A DNA stretch of 38,139 nt from contig NZ_UQBH01000022.1 in assembly GCF_900539295.1 (NCBI RefSeq), positions 1 to 38,139 on the forward strand, written 5' to 3'. The stretch's first letter is position 1. Each line of letters opens with the position of its first letter. Shown piece by piece: positions 16,139-24,594 of this stretch. The translations under genes were made by a program, and so were the position numbers. The notes beneath the pieces were generated by a model, which was not told the origin of the DNA, made no database searches, and was given only the letters and a program-made list of their open reading frames with translations. The DNA comes from an uncultured Megasphaera sp. GTDB taxonomy: Bacteria; Bacillota; Negativicutes; Veillonellales; Megasphaeraceae.

Positions 16139-17920
16139 TTATTTATCCCCCTTCTTGTAAATAGCATGAACCGGGCAGACCTGCATGCAAACCGTACAGC
16201 CGACGCAGTCCGTTTCAGAAATACCGGATTTCTTTGCTTCATTGTCGAAGCGCAGAGCCGGGCAGCCTGTCGACAAGCACTTCTTGCAGCCGATGCAGAC
16301 TTCCGTATCGACGGCACACGGCGTCATATCGAGGTCAAATTCTTCTTTATCTTCTTTAGAGAATTTTTTGAGGACGCAAGGCCACTTGGTGATGATGACC
16401 GACGGTTCGTCTTCGATAGCATATGCCCAGTCGAGGGTTTCTTTCATGACTTTGAGGTCCAGCGGATTGACCGTGCGGACGTTCTTGATACCCAAGGCTT
16501 TGACGACCGTTTCGATGTCGATGAGGGTAGCCGGTTCGCCTTTGATATTGTAGCCCGTGCCCGGATTTTCCTGATGACCCGTCATGCCGGTGATGCGGTT
16601 ATCCAAGATGACGCAGATCGTATTGGAACCGTTGTAGGCAACTTCAGTCAGGGAGTTGATGCCCGTATGGAAGAAGGTCGAGTCGCCCATGCAGCCGACG
16701 ACGCGTTTCTTCTGATCGCTCAGTTCAAAGCCGTGGCTGAAGCCGTGGCCGACGGAGAAAGCACTGCCCATGCAGACCGCCAGGTCTTTCGCATTGAGGG
16801 GTGCTGCGCCGCCTAAGGCATAACAGCCGATATCGCCGATCATGACCGTATCTTTCCGTTTGCCCAGTTCGTAGAAGAAGCCGCGGTGCGGACAGCCTGC
16901 ACAGAGAGCCGGCGGACGGGGTACGAATAAGGTATCGGGAACGTCGAAGCCTTCTGCCTTTTCTTTCAAAATACCTTCGGCAACGATATTGGGGTTGAGT
17001 TCGTCGATCTTGGGGATGACATCTTTGCCGTGACAGGGGATGCCGGCCTGACGAATCTGTTCTTCCATGAAGGGATCGAGTTCTTCGACGACGTACAGTT
17101 CATCGACGGAATCGGCAAAGGCTTTGATTTTCTTCATCGGCAAGGGATAGGTAAAGCCGAGTTTCAAATAAGAAGCCTTGTCGCCCAAAGCGTCTTTGGC
17201 ATACATATAAGCCGAGCCGGCAGAGATGATGCCGATCTTCGTATCGTGCATTTCGACGACGTTAAAGGGACATTCTTCAGCGTATTCTTTCAGTTTCTGT
17301 TCCCGTTCTTCGACGACGTAGCGGCGCTGTTTGGAAATAGCCGGTACAGCATCCATCTTTTCGCGCTGTTTCTTATAAGGAACGGCAGGAACCTCTACAC
17401 AGTCACTTTCTTCAACGAGGCTCTTCGAATGACAGACGCGGGTCGTCATGCGGATCATCATGGGAACACCGTACTTTTCACTGACACGATATGCTTCTTT
17501 GGTCATGTCGATGCATTCCTGCGAGTCCGACGGTTCAAACATGGCGATTTTAGCGAATTTGGCATAATTACGGTTATCCTGTTCATTCTGGGACGAATGC
17601 ATGCCCGGATCGTCAGCCGATACGAAGGCAAAACCGCCGTTCATGCCTAAGTAGGAGAACGTAAACAGCGGGTCAGCCGCTACGTTGACACCAACCATCT
17701 TCATGGCGGCGAAGGAGCGGACACCGGACATCGAAGCACCGATAGCCGCTTCCATAGCAACTTTTTCATTCGGGGCCCATTCAGAGTACATGCCATCATA
17801 AGTCGAGACGTTTTCCAAGATTTCCGTACTCGGCGTACCGGGATAAGCCGAAGCAAAGGAAACGCCGGCTTCATATAAGCCTCTGGCGATCGCTTCGTCA
17901 CCGGACAATAATTTTTTCAT
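16139..17920 (-). CDS. iorA: Indolepyruvate:ferredoxin oxidoreductase, alpha subunit
   Basis: A 593-residue catalytic subunit. The N-terminal pyruvate-oxidoreductase domain holds AYPGTPSTEI, APNEKVAMEAAIGAS and DDPGMHSSQNEQDNR. A C-terminal TPP-binding domain has GDIGCYALG and CMGSAFSVGHG followed by DNRITGMTGHQ. A two-cluster ferredoxin tail runs from 542 (C-x2-C-x2-C-x4-C; second set 572-582, C-x2-C-x2-C-x3-C). It oxidises indolepyruvate, phenylpyruvate and hydroxyphenylpyruvate to arylacetyl-CoA with reduction of ferredoxin. It has a strong GAGGAGG ribosome binding site. As first gene of the operon, it lies behind a candidate sigma-54 promoter, next to a divergent sigma-54 activator gene. 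Confidence 0.95.
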   Translation of the reverse strand: MKKLLSGDEAIARGLYEAGVSFASAYPGTPSTEILENVSTYDGMYSEWAPNEKVAMEAAIGASMSGVRSFAAMKMVGVNVAADPLFTFSYLGMNGGFAFVSADDPGMHSSQNEQDNRNYAKFAKIAMFEPSDSQECIDMTKEAYRVSEKYGVPMMIRMTTRVCHSKSLVEESDCVEVPAVPYKKQREKMDAVPAISKQRRYVVEEREQKLKEYAEECPFNVVEMHDTKIGIISAGSAYMYAKDALGDKASYLKLGFTYPLPMKKIKAFADSVDELYVVEELDPFMEEQIRQAGIPCHGKDVIPKIDELNPNIVAEGILKEKAEGFDVPDTLFVPRPPALCAGCPHRGFFYELGKRKDTVMIGDIGCYALGGAAPLNAKDLAVCMGSAFSVGHGFSHGFELSDQKKRVVGCMGDSTFFHTGINSLTEVAYNGSNTICVILDNRITGMTGHQENPGTGYNIKGEPATLIDIETVVKALGIKNVRTVNPLDLKVMKETLDWAYAIEDEPSVIITKWPCVLKKFSKEDKEEFDLDMTPCAVDTEVCIGCKKCLSTGCPALRFDNEAKKSGISETDCVGCTVCMQVCPVHAIYKKGDK

Positions 17921-17961
17921 AATTCATACCTCCTCATTCGTTGAATCAGTTCATTTATCTG

Positions 17962-18008
17962 TTCGATAATATATATGAAATAATCATGCCAACTATGACA
18001 TTATCGAA
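17962..18008. promoter_or_regulatory. Inverted repeat flanking the candidate sigma-54 promoter
   Basis: TTCGATAAT (17962-17970) and ATTATCGAA (18000-18008) are perfect inverted copies 29 bp apart, bracketing the -24/-12 site. Possibly an operator or chance A/T-rich symmetry. Confidence 0.35.
17976..17991 (-). promoter_or_regulatory. Candidate sigma-54 (-24/-12) promoter of iorAB
   Basis: On the minus strand TGGCATG-N4-TTTCA aligns with the consensus TGGCACG-N4-TTGCA with exact spacing: the -24 GG is intact and the -12 GC is TC. It lies 56 bp upstream of iorA. The divergent gene encodes a sigma-54 activator and rpoN is nearby, which raises the prior. Confidence 0.5.
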
Positions 18009-18054
18009 TTTAAGCCATTTTTTCATATTGATAAGCTAATTGATATTCCCGATG

Positions 18055-18072
18055 TGTAAAAAATTCGTTACA
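18055..18072. promoter_or_regulatory. Candidate upstream activator site
   Basis: TGTAA-N8-TTACA at 18055-18072, followed by a further TTACA at 18077-18081, lies about 65-80 bp upstream of the -24 element. That is a usual distance for an enhancer site of a sigma-54 activator. It is also in the 5' region of the activator gene, so autoregulation is possible. Confidence 0.35.
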
Positions 18073-18153
18073 TACTTTACATTCTCTTCATATTTTTTTA
18101 TGATAGAAGGAGAACTTTTCGGTAATTTTTAATGAAATTAAAAGGAGAAACTT

Positions 18154-20034
18154 ATGGATAGAATTGCCTTTCTGATTTCCGACCTTTCCATGCAGCAGAT
18201 GGTTCACACCATCTTAGACACATATAAGGAGAAATTAGAACAACACCACTTCATCATCGACGTAGAAATCATCGATTTTCCCAACCTCGTCGCCCAAGCC
18301 CACGCCCTGGTCGAAAAGGGAACCAAGGTCATCATCACCACCAGCGGCGCCCACCAGATACTGACCAAGGCCATCGACACCATTCCCATCCTCTGTCTGT
18401 ACAGCTCGACGAACGACGCCCTCTATGCCCTGCGGGCCATTGCCCCGAATTACAAAAAAATTCACTTGCTGCTCAATGAAAACTTCATGTTCAACAGGGA
18501 AGCCTGTCCGCCGGAATTGGCGGAGAAAATCGTATTTTATCCCCGATACAGCCTCGATAAGACTCACTTGGAACTCCTCGAACGGGTGCGGCAGATACCG
18601 GTCACGGCCGACACGGCCATCGTCGGCTGTCCCCTCCTGCCCCAAATCGCCAATCCCAGCCAGATGCCGATTTATTCCATCAAGCCCAGCGAATCGACGA
18701 TGCTGTCGGTTCTGCTCTACGCCCAAGAACTGCTGTCATTCAAAGAAAAGGACAATCAGCAGCTGTCCATGATGTCGTCCATCTTATCCCACGTCACCGA
18801 CGGCATCATCCTCTATTCCACAGGCGGCTCCATTTCCCATCTCAACAAAAGGGCTGCCGACTTTCTGGGCGTATCGGCGACGACGAAAAATATCCGCGAT
18901 ATCTTCCCCGACTGGGTCGAAGGAAACAAACCGTCCTTCCACGAAACGATCATCCGCCGTCCGCCGTACACCCTCATCGCCAACTCCGACTTCTTTCTCA
19001 TGGACAGCAGCTCCCACTACATCATGACCCTCCGCGACGTCACAGAGCTGCAGCGACTGGAAAAAAATATCCGCTATAAGCTGACCAAAACCGGCATGAC
19101 GGCCAGACATCACTTCGACGACATCAAGACCGTTGACGACAACATGAAAAAAGTCATTCAGAGAGCCGCCATTATGGCAGAATACAACGCCCCCATCCTG
19201 ATTCAAGGCGAAAGCGGCACGGGTAAAGAACTCTTCGCCCAAAGCATCCACAATGCCAGCGACCGCCGCAACGGGCCCTTCGTGGCCATCAACTGCGCCG
19301 CCCTGACGACAGACCTCCTCGAAAGCGAACTCTTCGGCTACGTCAGCGGCTCCTTCACGGGCGCCCGCAAAGAAGGCAAGGCCGGCCTCTTTGAAATGGC
19401 CCACAAGGGAACGATTTTCCTTGACGAAATCAACAGCATGGCCCCCAGCATCCAATCGAAACTGCTGCGCGTCTTGGAGACAAAACAGGTCATGCGCCTC
19501 GGCTCGGACTACGTCATCCCCCTCGACATCCGCATCATCTCGGCCGGTAACGCCGACCTCATCGCCTCAGTCGAAGCCGGCGAATTCCGCCGCGACTTAT
19601 ACTTCCGCATCAACACCCTGCGGCTGAATCTGCCGCCGTTAAACGATCGGCCTGACGACATCCTCTACTTATTCACCCACTTCGTCGAAACATTAAGCCA
19701 TCAAAAATGCCACCTCAGTCCGTCCTTAAAAAAAGTCCTCGTCCAGCACAACTGGTGGGGCAACATCCGCGAGCTCCACAGCGTCGCCCTGCGCTACTTC
19801 ATCTTTGGCGACACCTTGGATAAGTCCTACGATGCCCTCTTCGACATTGCCGACCAAAATAAAAAAGACGCCCTCCTCGACACGGCGTCTCTTACCCTCA
19901 ACATGAAGCAGTTAGAAGTGACCATCCAGCAAATCCTCATCGAAGAGCTTCAAGAAAAAGGCTATAGCCAAAAGGATATAGCCAAACTGCTCAACGTATC
20001 GCGGCAGACCATCTTCAATAAGATGCGGCCGTAA
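18154..20034 (+). CDS. Sigma-54-dependent transcriptional activator with PrpR_N sensor domain
   Basis: A 626-residue enhancer-binding protein. Residues 1-195 form a PrpR_N (propionate-regulator-type) ligand domain (KVIITTSGAHQIL), about 205-300 a PAS domain (LSHVTDGIILYSTGGSISHLN), about 320-560 the sigma-54-interacting AAA+ domain, and 606-625 a Fis-type helix-turn-helix (QKDIAKLLNVSRQTIFNKM). Motifs: Walker A GESGTGKE (352-359), the sigma-54 contact loop GSFTGA (399-404; Ser in place of Ala), Walker B GTIFLDEI (419-426) and WWGNIREL (534-541; usually WPGN). It likely activates the divergent iorAB operon in response to a carboxylate such as an aryl-pyruvate (inference). AAAGGAG lies 7 nt before the start. 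It ends 5 bp from the convergent rpoN. Confidence 0.93.
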   Translation: MDRIAFLISDLSMQQMVHTILDTYKEKLEQHHFIIDVEIIDFPNLVAQAHALVEKGTKVIITTSGAHQILTKAIDTIPILCLYSSTNDALYALRAIAPNYKKIHLLLNENFMFNREACPPELAEKIVFYPRYSLDKTHLELLERVRQIPVTADTAIVGCPLLPQIANPSQMPIYSIKPSESTMLSVLLYAQELLSFKEKDNQQLSMMSSILSHVTDGIILYSTGGSISHLNKRAADFLGVSATTKNIRDIFPDWVEGNKPSFHETIIRRPPYTLIANSDFFLMDSSSHYIMTLRDVTELQRLEKNIRYKLTKTGMTARHHFDDIKTVDDNMKKVIQRAAIMAEYNAPILIQGESGTGKELFAQSIHNASDRRNGPFVAINCAALTTDLLESELFGYVSGSFTGARKEGKAGLFEMAHKGTIFLDEINSMAPSIQSKLLRVLETKQVMRLGSDYVIPLDIRIISAGNADLIASVEAGEFRRDLYFRINTLRLNLPPLNDRPDDILYLFTHFVETLSHQKCHLSPSLKKVLVQHNWWGNIRELHSVALRYFIFGDTLDKSYDALFDIADQNKKDALLDTASLTLNMKQLEVTIQQILIEELQEKGYSQKDIAKLLNVSRQTIFNKMRP

Positions 20035-20039
20035 GGGCC

Positions 20040-21317
20040 TCATCGGCATCGGCGCCGGATATTGCTGTTGGGAATATTTAATTTTTGCCGGAACTTGGTA
20101 ATCGTCCGCCGGGCTATGGTAATATGGATGGCCGAAAAATAGTCGGCCACGTCTTGATCCGAATAAGGATGCTCCTTGTCCTCGTTTGCGATAAGCGCCT
20201 GAATTTTCTTCATGATGGCCTTATCGGAAACAAAGTCCTCGTCCTCGCGCTGACGGCTGTAAGCCGTAGCTAAAAAGGACTGCAGCCCGTATACCTTACC
20301 GTCAAACAAGGCGTACCGGTTGCGGCAGACGCGGCTTACCGTCGCCGTACTGAGGCCCGTTTCCTCGGCAATGTCCTTTTGGCGCAGCGGCTCCAAGGGC
20401 TGACCGTGGAGAAAATAGCCTTCCTGACGGGTCAAGAGACAGGTCATAACCTGTTCAATGGACAAGCGGCGATAGGCCAAAGCCGACGCCAAATCGTTAA
20501 AAGCTCTCCGTGCTTTGCGGATATAAGCCAGGGTTTTCTTATCTTTCTGGGCTCCATACTCGGCGTATAAATCATCGCGAAAATAGACGTCGGGAAGCTC
20601 TTCCAGCCAGCGGAAAGCCAATGTTCCGCCCTCGTCAAGATAGATTTCGACGTCAGGGCGAATGTAGACTTCATCCTGCTCGATCTGGCCGGCCGGCTGA
20701 AGGGACAAAGTCTTCAAAAAATCCCGAATGTCGCGCAAATCCTTATCCGATAACTCCAACCCCTGCTGGATTTTCGACCACTTCCCCCGCAGGAAATCGT
20801 CATAGTGCCGGGTCAGGAATTCTTCTGTCTTGGGCGGCCCGTCGCTGCGGCGCCGCGTCTGGATAAGCAGGGCTTCACAAATATTTCGGGCTCCGATGCC
20901 CGGCGGATCAAAGGTCTGGACGAGTTCCAGGCCTTTTTCTAAGTCTTCTTCCGAAAGGCCGTAGCCGTCGCCTAAGGACGACAAGTCGCCTTGGAAAAAG
21001 CCTTTCTCGTCGAGAGAACCGATGACCAGGCCCGCCGCCAAGAGAATCGGCCGCGGCACGGACACGACGCGGAGCTGAGCCATGAGCTGCGATTCGAGGG
21101 ACGCACTGCGGCTTTTAATATTGTCGATCGGCTTTTCGTTTTTATCACCGGCACCGCGGACGTCATGGTAGCGGATGTCGAGTAGTGGATTATCCGTTAC
21201 CTGTTCCTGTAGAAAGTCCATCAACTCCTGACCGTGGAGGGCCAAAAGCTGAATCGTCAGGCGCTGGACCTGCATCAATTTCGTTTTTTGTTCAAGCTTA
21301 AGCGATAAGTTTGCCAT
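20040..21317 (-). CDS. rpoN: RNA polymerase sigma-54 factor
   Basis: A 425-residue alternative sigma factor that recognises -24/-12 promoters and needs AAA+ activators. Region I is the Gln/Leu-rich N-terminus (LEQKTKLMQVQRLTIQLLAL). The core-binding domain covers about 100-260, a helix-turn-helix follows (QKDIAEETGLSTATVSRVCR), and the RpoN box ARRTITKFRQ (402-411) is at the C-terminus. It is slightly shorter than many homologues, mainly in the acidic region II. The start has GAGGTG 5 nt upstream. It follows hydF by 68 bp in the same direction with no minus-strand terminator, so it may be the last gene of the nitrogenase-like operon. Its convergent neighbour encodes a sigma-54 activator. Confidence 0.94.
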   Translation of the reverse strand: MANLSLKLEQKTKLMQVQRLTIQLLALHGQELMDFLQEQVTDNPLLDIRYHDVRGAGDKNEKPIDNIKSRSASLESQLMAQLRVVSVPRPILLAAGLVIGSLDEKGFFQGDLSSLGDGYGLSEEDLEKGLELVQTFDPPGIGARNICEALLIQTRRRSDGPPKTEEFLTRHYDDFLRGKWSKIQQGLELSDKDLRDIRDFLKTLSLQPAGQIEQDEVYIRPDVEIYLDEGGTLAFRWLEELPDVYFRDDLYAEYGAQKDKKTLAYIRKARRAFNDLASALAYRRLSIEQVMTCLLTRQEGYFLHGQPLEPLRQKDIAEETGLSTATVSRVCRNRYALFDGKVYGLQSFLATAYSRQREDEDFVSDKAIMKKIQALIANEDKEHPYSDQDVADYFSAIHITIARRTITKFRQKLNIPNSNIRRRCR

Positions 21318-21328
21318 ACATACACCTC

Positions 21329-21356
21329 ACAGCCGAATCTATGCCGGCTGTTTTTT
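21329..21356 (+). terminator. Plus-strand terminator-like hairpin upstream of rpoN
   Basis: ACAGCC (21329-21334) pairs with GGCTGT (21346-21351), followed by TTTTTT on the plus strand. No plus-strand gene precedes it except the activator gene 1.3 kb away, so it could stop antisense read-through into the nitrogenase-like operon. On the minus strand it has no T-tract and should not block hydF-rpoN read-through. Confidence 0.4.
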
Positions 21357-21385
21357 ATCGAGTGTCTCCCCCGAAAAAGCCGGTC

Positions 21386-22591
21386 TTAATCGTCCGGCAG
21401 AAGTTCCTGCAAATCGGGGAAGACACTCAGACTCCGCCGCAGGATTCCCTTCATATAGGCAATGGCAATGCCGTAGTTGGTAATAGGAACGGCTTGATCG
21501 GCAGCCGTTTTCATGCGGTATCCCACTTCCCGACCGTTGAGCATGCAGCCACCGCAGTGAATGACCAGGGCATAGGGCGACAAGTCTTCAGGAAAATCGC
21601 GGCCGCTGGCCGTTTCAATCGAGATGTCTTTACCCGTATACTCCTTCAACCAGCGCGGAATCTTGACCGTCCCGATATCATCGCATTGGCGGTGGTGCGT
21701 ACAGCCTTCGGCAATGAGAACCTTGTCGCCGTCTTTCAGTTTATCGACGGCGGTAACGCCGCGGACGGCCGATTCCAAGAGGCCCTTATGGCGAGCCATT
21801 AAAATCGAAAAGGACGTCAGGCGAATATCGTCCGGCGTATCGGCCGAGACTCTGCCAAAGACCTGACTGTCCGTAATGACCAACGACGGCTTTTTCGTAA
21901 AGCAGGACAGGGTATGGGGCAGTTCATCTTCCTTTACGACGATGGCTGCACTGTTGCTGTCGAGGATTTCGCGAATCGTCTGCTGCTGCGGCAGGATGAG
22001 GCGTCCCTTCGGAGCTGCCGAATCGATGGGCACGACCAGGACGACCATATCACCGCGGTCAATGAGGTCGCTGACGATGGGAGCCTCGGCGTCAGTCGGC
22101 TTCAACCGGGCCAGTTTTTCCTTCAGTTCGTGGATGCCGTCGCCGGTCAAGGCACTGACATGGACGGCATTGTCATCGGCCTCAGCCGCATCCTTCACCA
22201 AGTCCGCCTTATTATAGACGATGAGATGAGGCAGGCCCTTGCTCCGAATGAGGGCCAATACTTCTTCATCGGCCTGGGCCAAGCCTTCCGTCCCGTCGAC
22301 GATGACGACGGCAATATCGGTCTTATTGAGGACCTGCTTCGTCCGGCGCACCCGTTCTTCCCCGAGGGCGCCGACGTCGTCGATGCCCGGCGTATCGATG
22401 ATGACCACCGGTCCCAAGGGCAGGAGTTCCATAGCCTTGTAAACGGGGTCCGTCGTCGTCCCCTTGGTATCCGATACGATAGACAGATTTTGGCCGGTAA
22501 CGGCGTTTACGACACTCGACTTACCGGCATTGCGGCGGCCGAAAAATCCGATATGAGTCCGTTCGCCTGACGGCGTATCATTCATCCCCAT
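21386..22591 (-). CDS. hydF: [FeFe]-hydrogenase H-cluster maturation GTPase HydF
   Basis: A 401-residue GTPase/scaffold that in the known pathway holds the 2Fe precursor made with HydE and HydG and transfers it to HydA. The GTPase domain (1-165) has GRRNAGKS (18-25), DTPG (66-69) and NKAD (127-130). A dimerisation domain follows, then the Fe-S domain with Cys297-x-His299 and HCGGC (345-349), matching the CxH...HCxxC cluster motif (45 residues between the histidines). All key residues are present, so the protein looks functional. It is the twelfth gene of the operon that starts with the TM1266-like gene, 15 bp after nifH-like 2. HydE and HydG are not in the window, and the Hyp and nitrogenase-like genes occupy the space where they might be expected. 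Confidence 0.94.
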   Translation of the reverse strand: MGMNDTPSGERTHIGFFGRRNAGKSSVVNAVTGQNLSIVSDTKGTTTDPVYKAMELLPLGPVVIIDTPGIDDVGALGEERVRRTKQVLNKTDIAVVIVDGTEGLAQADEEVLALIRSKGLPHLIVYNKADLVKDAAEADDNAVHVSALTGDGIHELKEKLARLKPTDAEAPIVSDLIDRGDMVVLVVPIDSAAPKGRLILPQQQTIREILDSNSAAIVVKEDELPHTLSCFTKKPSLVITDSQVFGRVSADTPDDIRLTSFSILMARHKGLLESAVRGVTAVDKLKDGDKVLIAEGCTHHRQCDDIGTVKIPRWLKEYTGKDISIETASGRDFPEDLSPYALVIHCGGCMLNGREVGYRMKTAADQAVPITNYGIAIAYMKGILRRSLSVFPDLQELLPDD

Positions 22592-22606
22592 GCCATAACT
22601 TCCTTT

Positions 22607-23353
22607 CTATACTTCCAGCAGCCGCTGCGCCAAATCGCGGTAGATGCGGCTTACGGGTAACTCGGGATCGCCTTCGACGACGGTCATTCCCTTATTTTCA
22701 TAATACTGGATTTCCTTGCTGCGGGGAATGTCGGCCACGATGGGCAGGCCGTGTTCATCGGCAAAGGCCTTGACCGTTTCATACTCATCGTCGACGTTGC
22801 GGCGATTGAGGATAAGCCCTTTTACCTGAGCGTAACCGCGGCTCTTGAAATTTTCTACGGCTTTAAAGATATTGGCCGCCGCATAGAGGGCCATCTTTTC
22901 CCCCGACGTGACGATAAAGATTTCATCGGCATAACCGTCGCGGATCGGCGCCGAAAAGCCGCCGCAGACGACGTCGCCCAAGACGTCGTACATGACGACG
23001 TCCGGCGATAGTTTTTCAAAGACTTCCAGCTCATCGATGAGGTCGAAGGTAGCGATGATGCCCCTTCCGGCGCAGCCAAGGCCCGGCGTCGGGCCGCCCG
23101 TTTCGATGCAGAAGACGCCGCCGTAACCTTCCCGTCCGATGTGTTCGAAGTCGGGACCTTCTGTATATTGGCGGTAATAATCCATGACCGGCATGACCGG
23201 TTCGCCATGGAGCAGATTCAGCGTCGAATCGGCTTTCGGGTCGCAGCCGATTTGGACGACTTTTTTTCCAATCGATGCCAAGGCCGCCGACACGTTAGCC
23301 GTCGTCGTCGATTTTCCAATACCGCCCTTTCCATAAATGGCAAATTTCCGCAT
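22607..23353 (-). CDS. NifH-like ATP-dependent reductase, copy 2
   Basis: A 248-residue member of the NifH/BchL/CfbC family (nitrogenase Fe-protein type), which in its relatives passes electrons to a NifDK-like partner at the cost of ATP. It has Walker A GKGGIGKS (8-15), the switch region GCDPKADST, and the two [4Fe-4S] cysteines Cys94 in GLGCAGRG and Cys130 in DVVCGGF. It is about 40 residues shorter than true NifH, mostly at the C-terminus. It is strikingly similar to copy 1 at 32881 along its length. AAGGAG lies 7 nt before the start. It follows nifK-like 2 by 14 bp, so the module order here is D2-K2-H2, the reverse of H1-D1-K1. Not proof of nitrogen fixation. Confidence 0.9.
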   Translation of the reverse strand: MRKFAIYGKGGIGKSTTTANVSAALASIGKKVVQIGCDPKADSTLNLLHGEPVMPVMDYYRQYTEGPDFEHIGREGYGGVFCIETGGPTPGLGCAGRGIIATFDLIDELEVFEKLSPDVVMYDVLGDVVCGGFSAPIRDGYADEIFIVTSGEKMALYAAANIFKAVENFKSRGYAQVKGLILNRRNVDDEYETVKAFADEHGLPIVADIPRSKEIQYYENKGMTVVEGDPELPVSRIYRDLAQRLLEV

Positions 23354-23367
23354 AGTCAGTCTCCTTC

Positions 23368-24594
23368 TTATTTCAGTTTATCTTTCATCCATGCCGTAAA
23401 CGACGGGCCGACAAAAATAGGCATATCGTCGTGATAGTGACGGCCGGAATAGGCTTCGTGAGGCATGGAAATAAATTTATCAGGCTCATCCGGCAGTAAC
23501 CGAGCATAAATCGGATCGGCAATGACTCGCCGCGCCTTGCGGCATTCCTGACGGATAACGGCTTCGACGCTGGCCACTTCCATATCCTTTAAGAGCCACT
23601 GCGGGGCATCGGATAAGGGGCAGAGCAGGCGAACCTTTTCAACACCCATTTCCTTTTCAAGGAAGGCCTTCATCGACCGGAGATAGACCGGTTCGCCGAT
23701 GACCAGCACGTCGCAGGGCGTGTCGTCGTAAGCCTGTTCCGTCTTCCAAGCATTGAGGTCGGCCAAGGCATACTGAGCCTTGACGTATTCTTCCTCGCCC
23801 GTAAGACCGGTCACATAGGAAGAATCTCCCTTCCGCAGGGCTTCGAGCCAATCGGGCGTCCCCTTCTCGCCCATGGGAATGCCGACAACATAGGGAATCC
23901 CGTAGGTGTCGCGGAGGTACTGAGCCAGGTAAAAGGCTGTCGACGAGACGACAACATTGACGTCGGCATCCGCAGCCGTCGAAAGGCCTTCCAAAGTATC
24001 CCCCATAGACCACGAGCTCTGAATGGTAAAACCGGCGTCGGTCACGATCTGTTTCAGCGTCGTGGCATTGCCGACGACGGAAAAGTCGAGAGGTGTCAGC
24101 CCTAATAGGTTGACCCGTTTCGCCGGAAGCTCGGGCTTTTTCGAGGCCGGTTTGACAAACTGCTTAGCCAGCCAAACGTAAGCCCCGCCGGCACCGGGCA
24201 GGTAGCTGTGGATGCCGTCGGTGCGAAAACCTAAGGTCGGAAGACCGGTCCGGTCCGCAACTAAGCGCTGGATAGCTTTAAAGTCAGTGCCGATGGCATT
24301 TGGCATAGGACTGCCGCCGATGGCGATGAAATAGGGCCGGGCCGCTTCGGCAGCTTCGGCGATGTCGTCGATGAGTCGCTGGTCATTGCCCTGAATGGTA
24401 TCGATTTCATTGAGGCCTGAAATATAGACCATGCTCTGTGTGTCGTACGACCGCGGTTCGTCGTGCGTATCGTACGTCGAGTTGCAGCCTGATGCATCGT
24501 GCATGACGATGAGGCCGCCTAATTCATAAAGGGACGAAGCGATGCCGAACATGTCGACGGCATACGTCGATAAGACGCGCTGTGCTTGTTTCAT
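23368..24594 (-). CDS. Nitrogenase component-1-like protein, K-type subunit, module 2
   Basis: A 408-residue protein of the oxidoreductase/nitrogenase component 1 superfamily. The N-terminus resembles K1 at 30543: GGLIVMHDASGCNSTYDTHDEPR has Cys37 at the same position as Cys37 of K1. The next NifK-type cluster position is changed: GGSPMPNAIGTD (about 93-104) has Ser where Cys precedes the IG-D motif in NifK. So only one N-terminal cluster cysteine remains. The ATG at 24594 overlaps the D2 stop as ATGA, with GGGGGTG upstream; a GTG at 24603 is the alternative. Function is unknown; it probably forms a heterodimer with D2 (inference). Confidence 0.82.
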   Translation of the reverse strand: MKQAQRVLSTYAVDMFGIASSLYELGGLIVMHDASGCNSTYDTHDEPRSYDTQSMVYISGLNEIDTIQGNDQRLIDDIAEAAEAARPYFIAIGGSPMPNAIGTDFKAIQRLVADRTGLPTLGFRTDGIHSYLPGAGGAYVWLAKQFVKPASKKPELPAKRVNLLGLTPLDFSVVGNATTLKQIVTDAGFTIQSSWSMGDTLEGLSTAADADVNVVVSSTAFYLAQYLRDTYGIPYVVGIPMGEKGTPDWLEALRKGDSSYVTGLTGEEEYVKAQYALADLNAWKTEQAYDDTPCDVLVIGEPVYLRSMKAFLEKEMGVEKVRLLCPLSDAPQWLLKDMEVASVEAVIRQECRKARRVIADPIYARLLPDEPDKFISMPHEAYSGRHYHDDMPIFVGPSFTAWMKDKLK

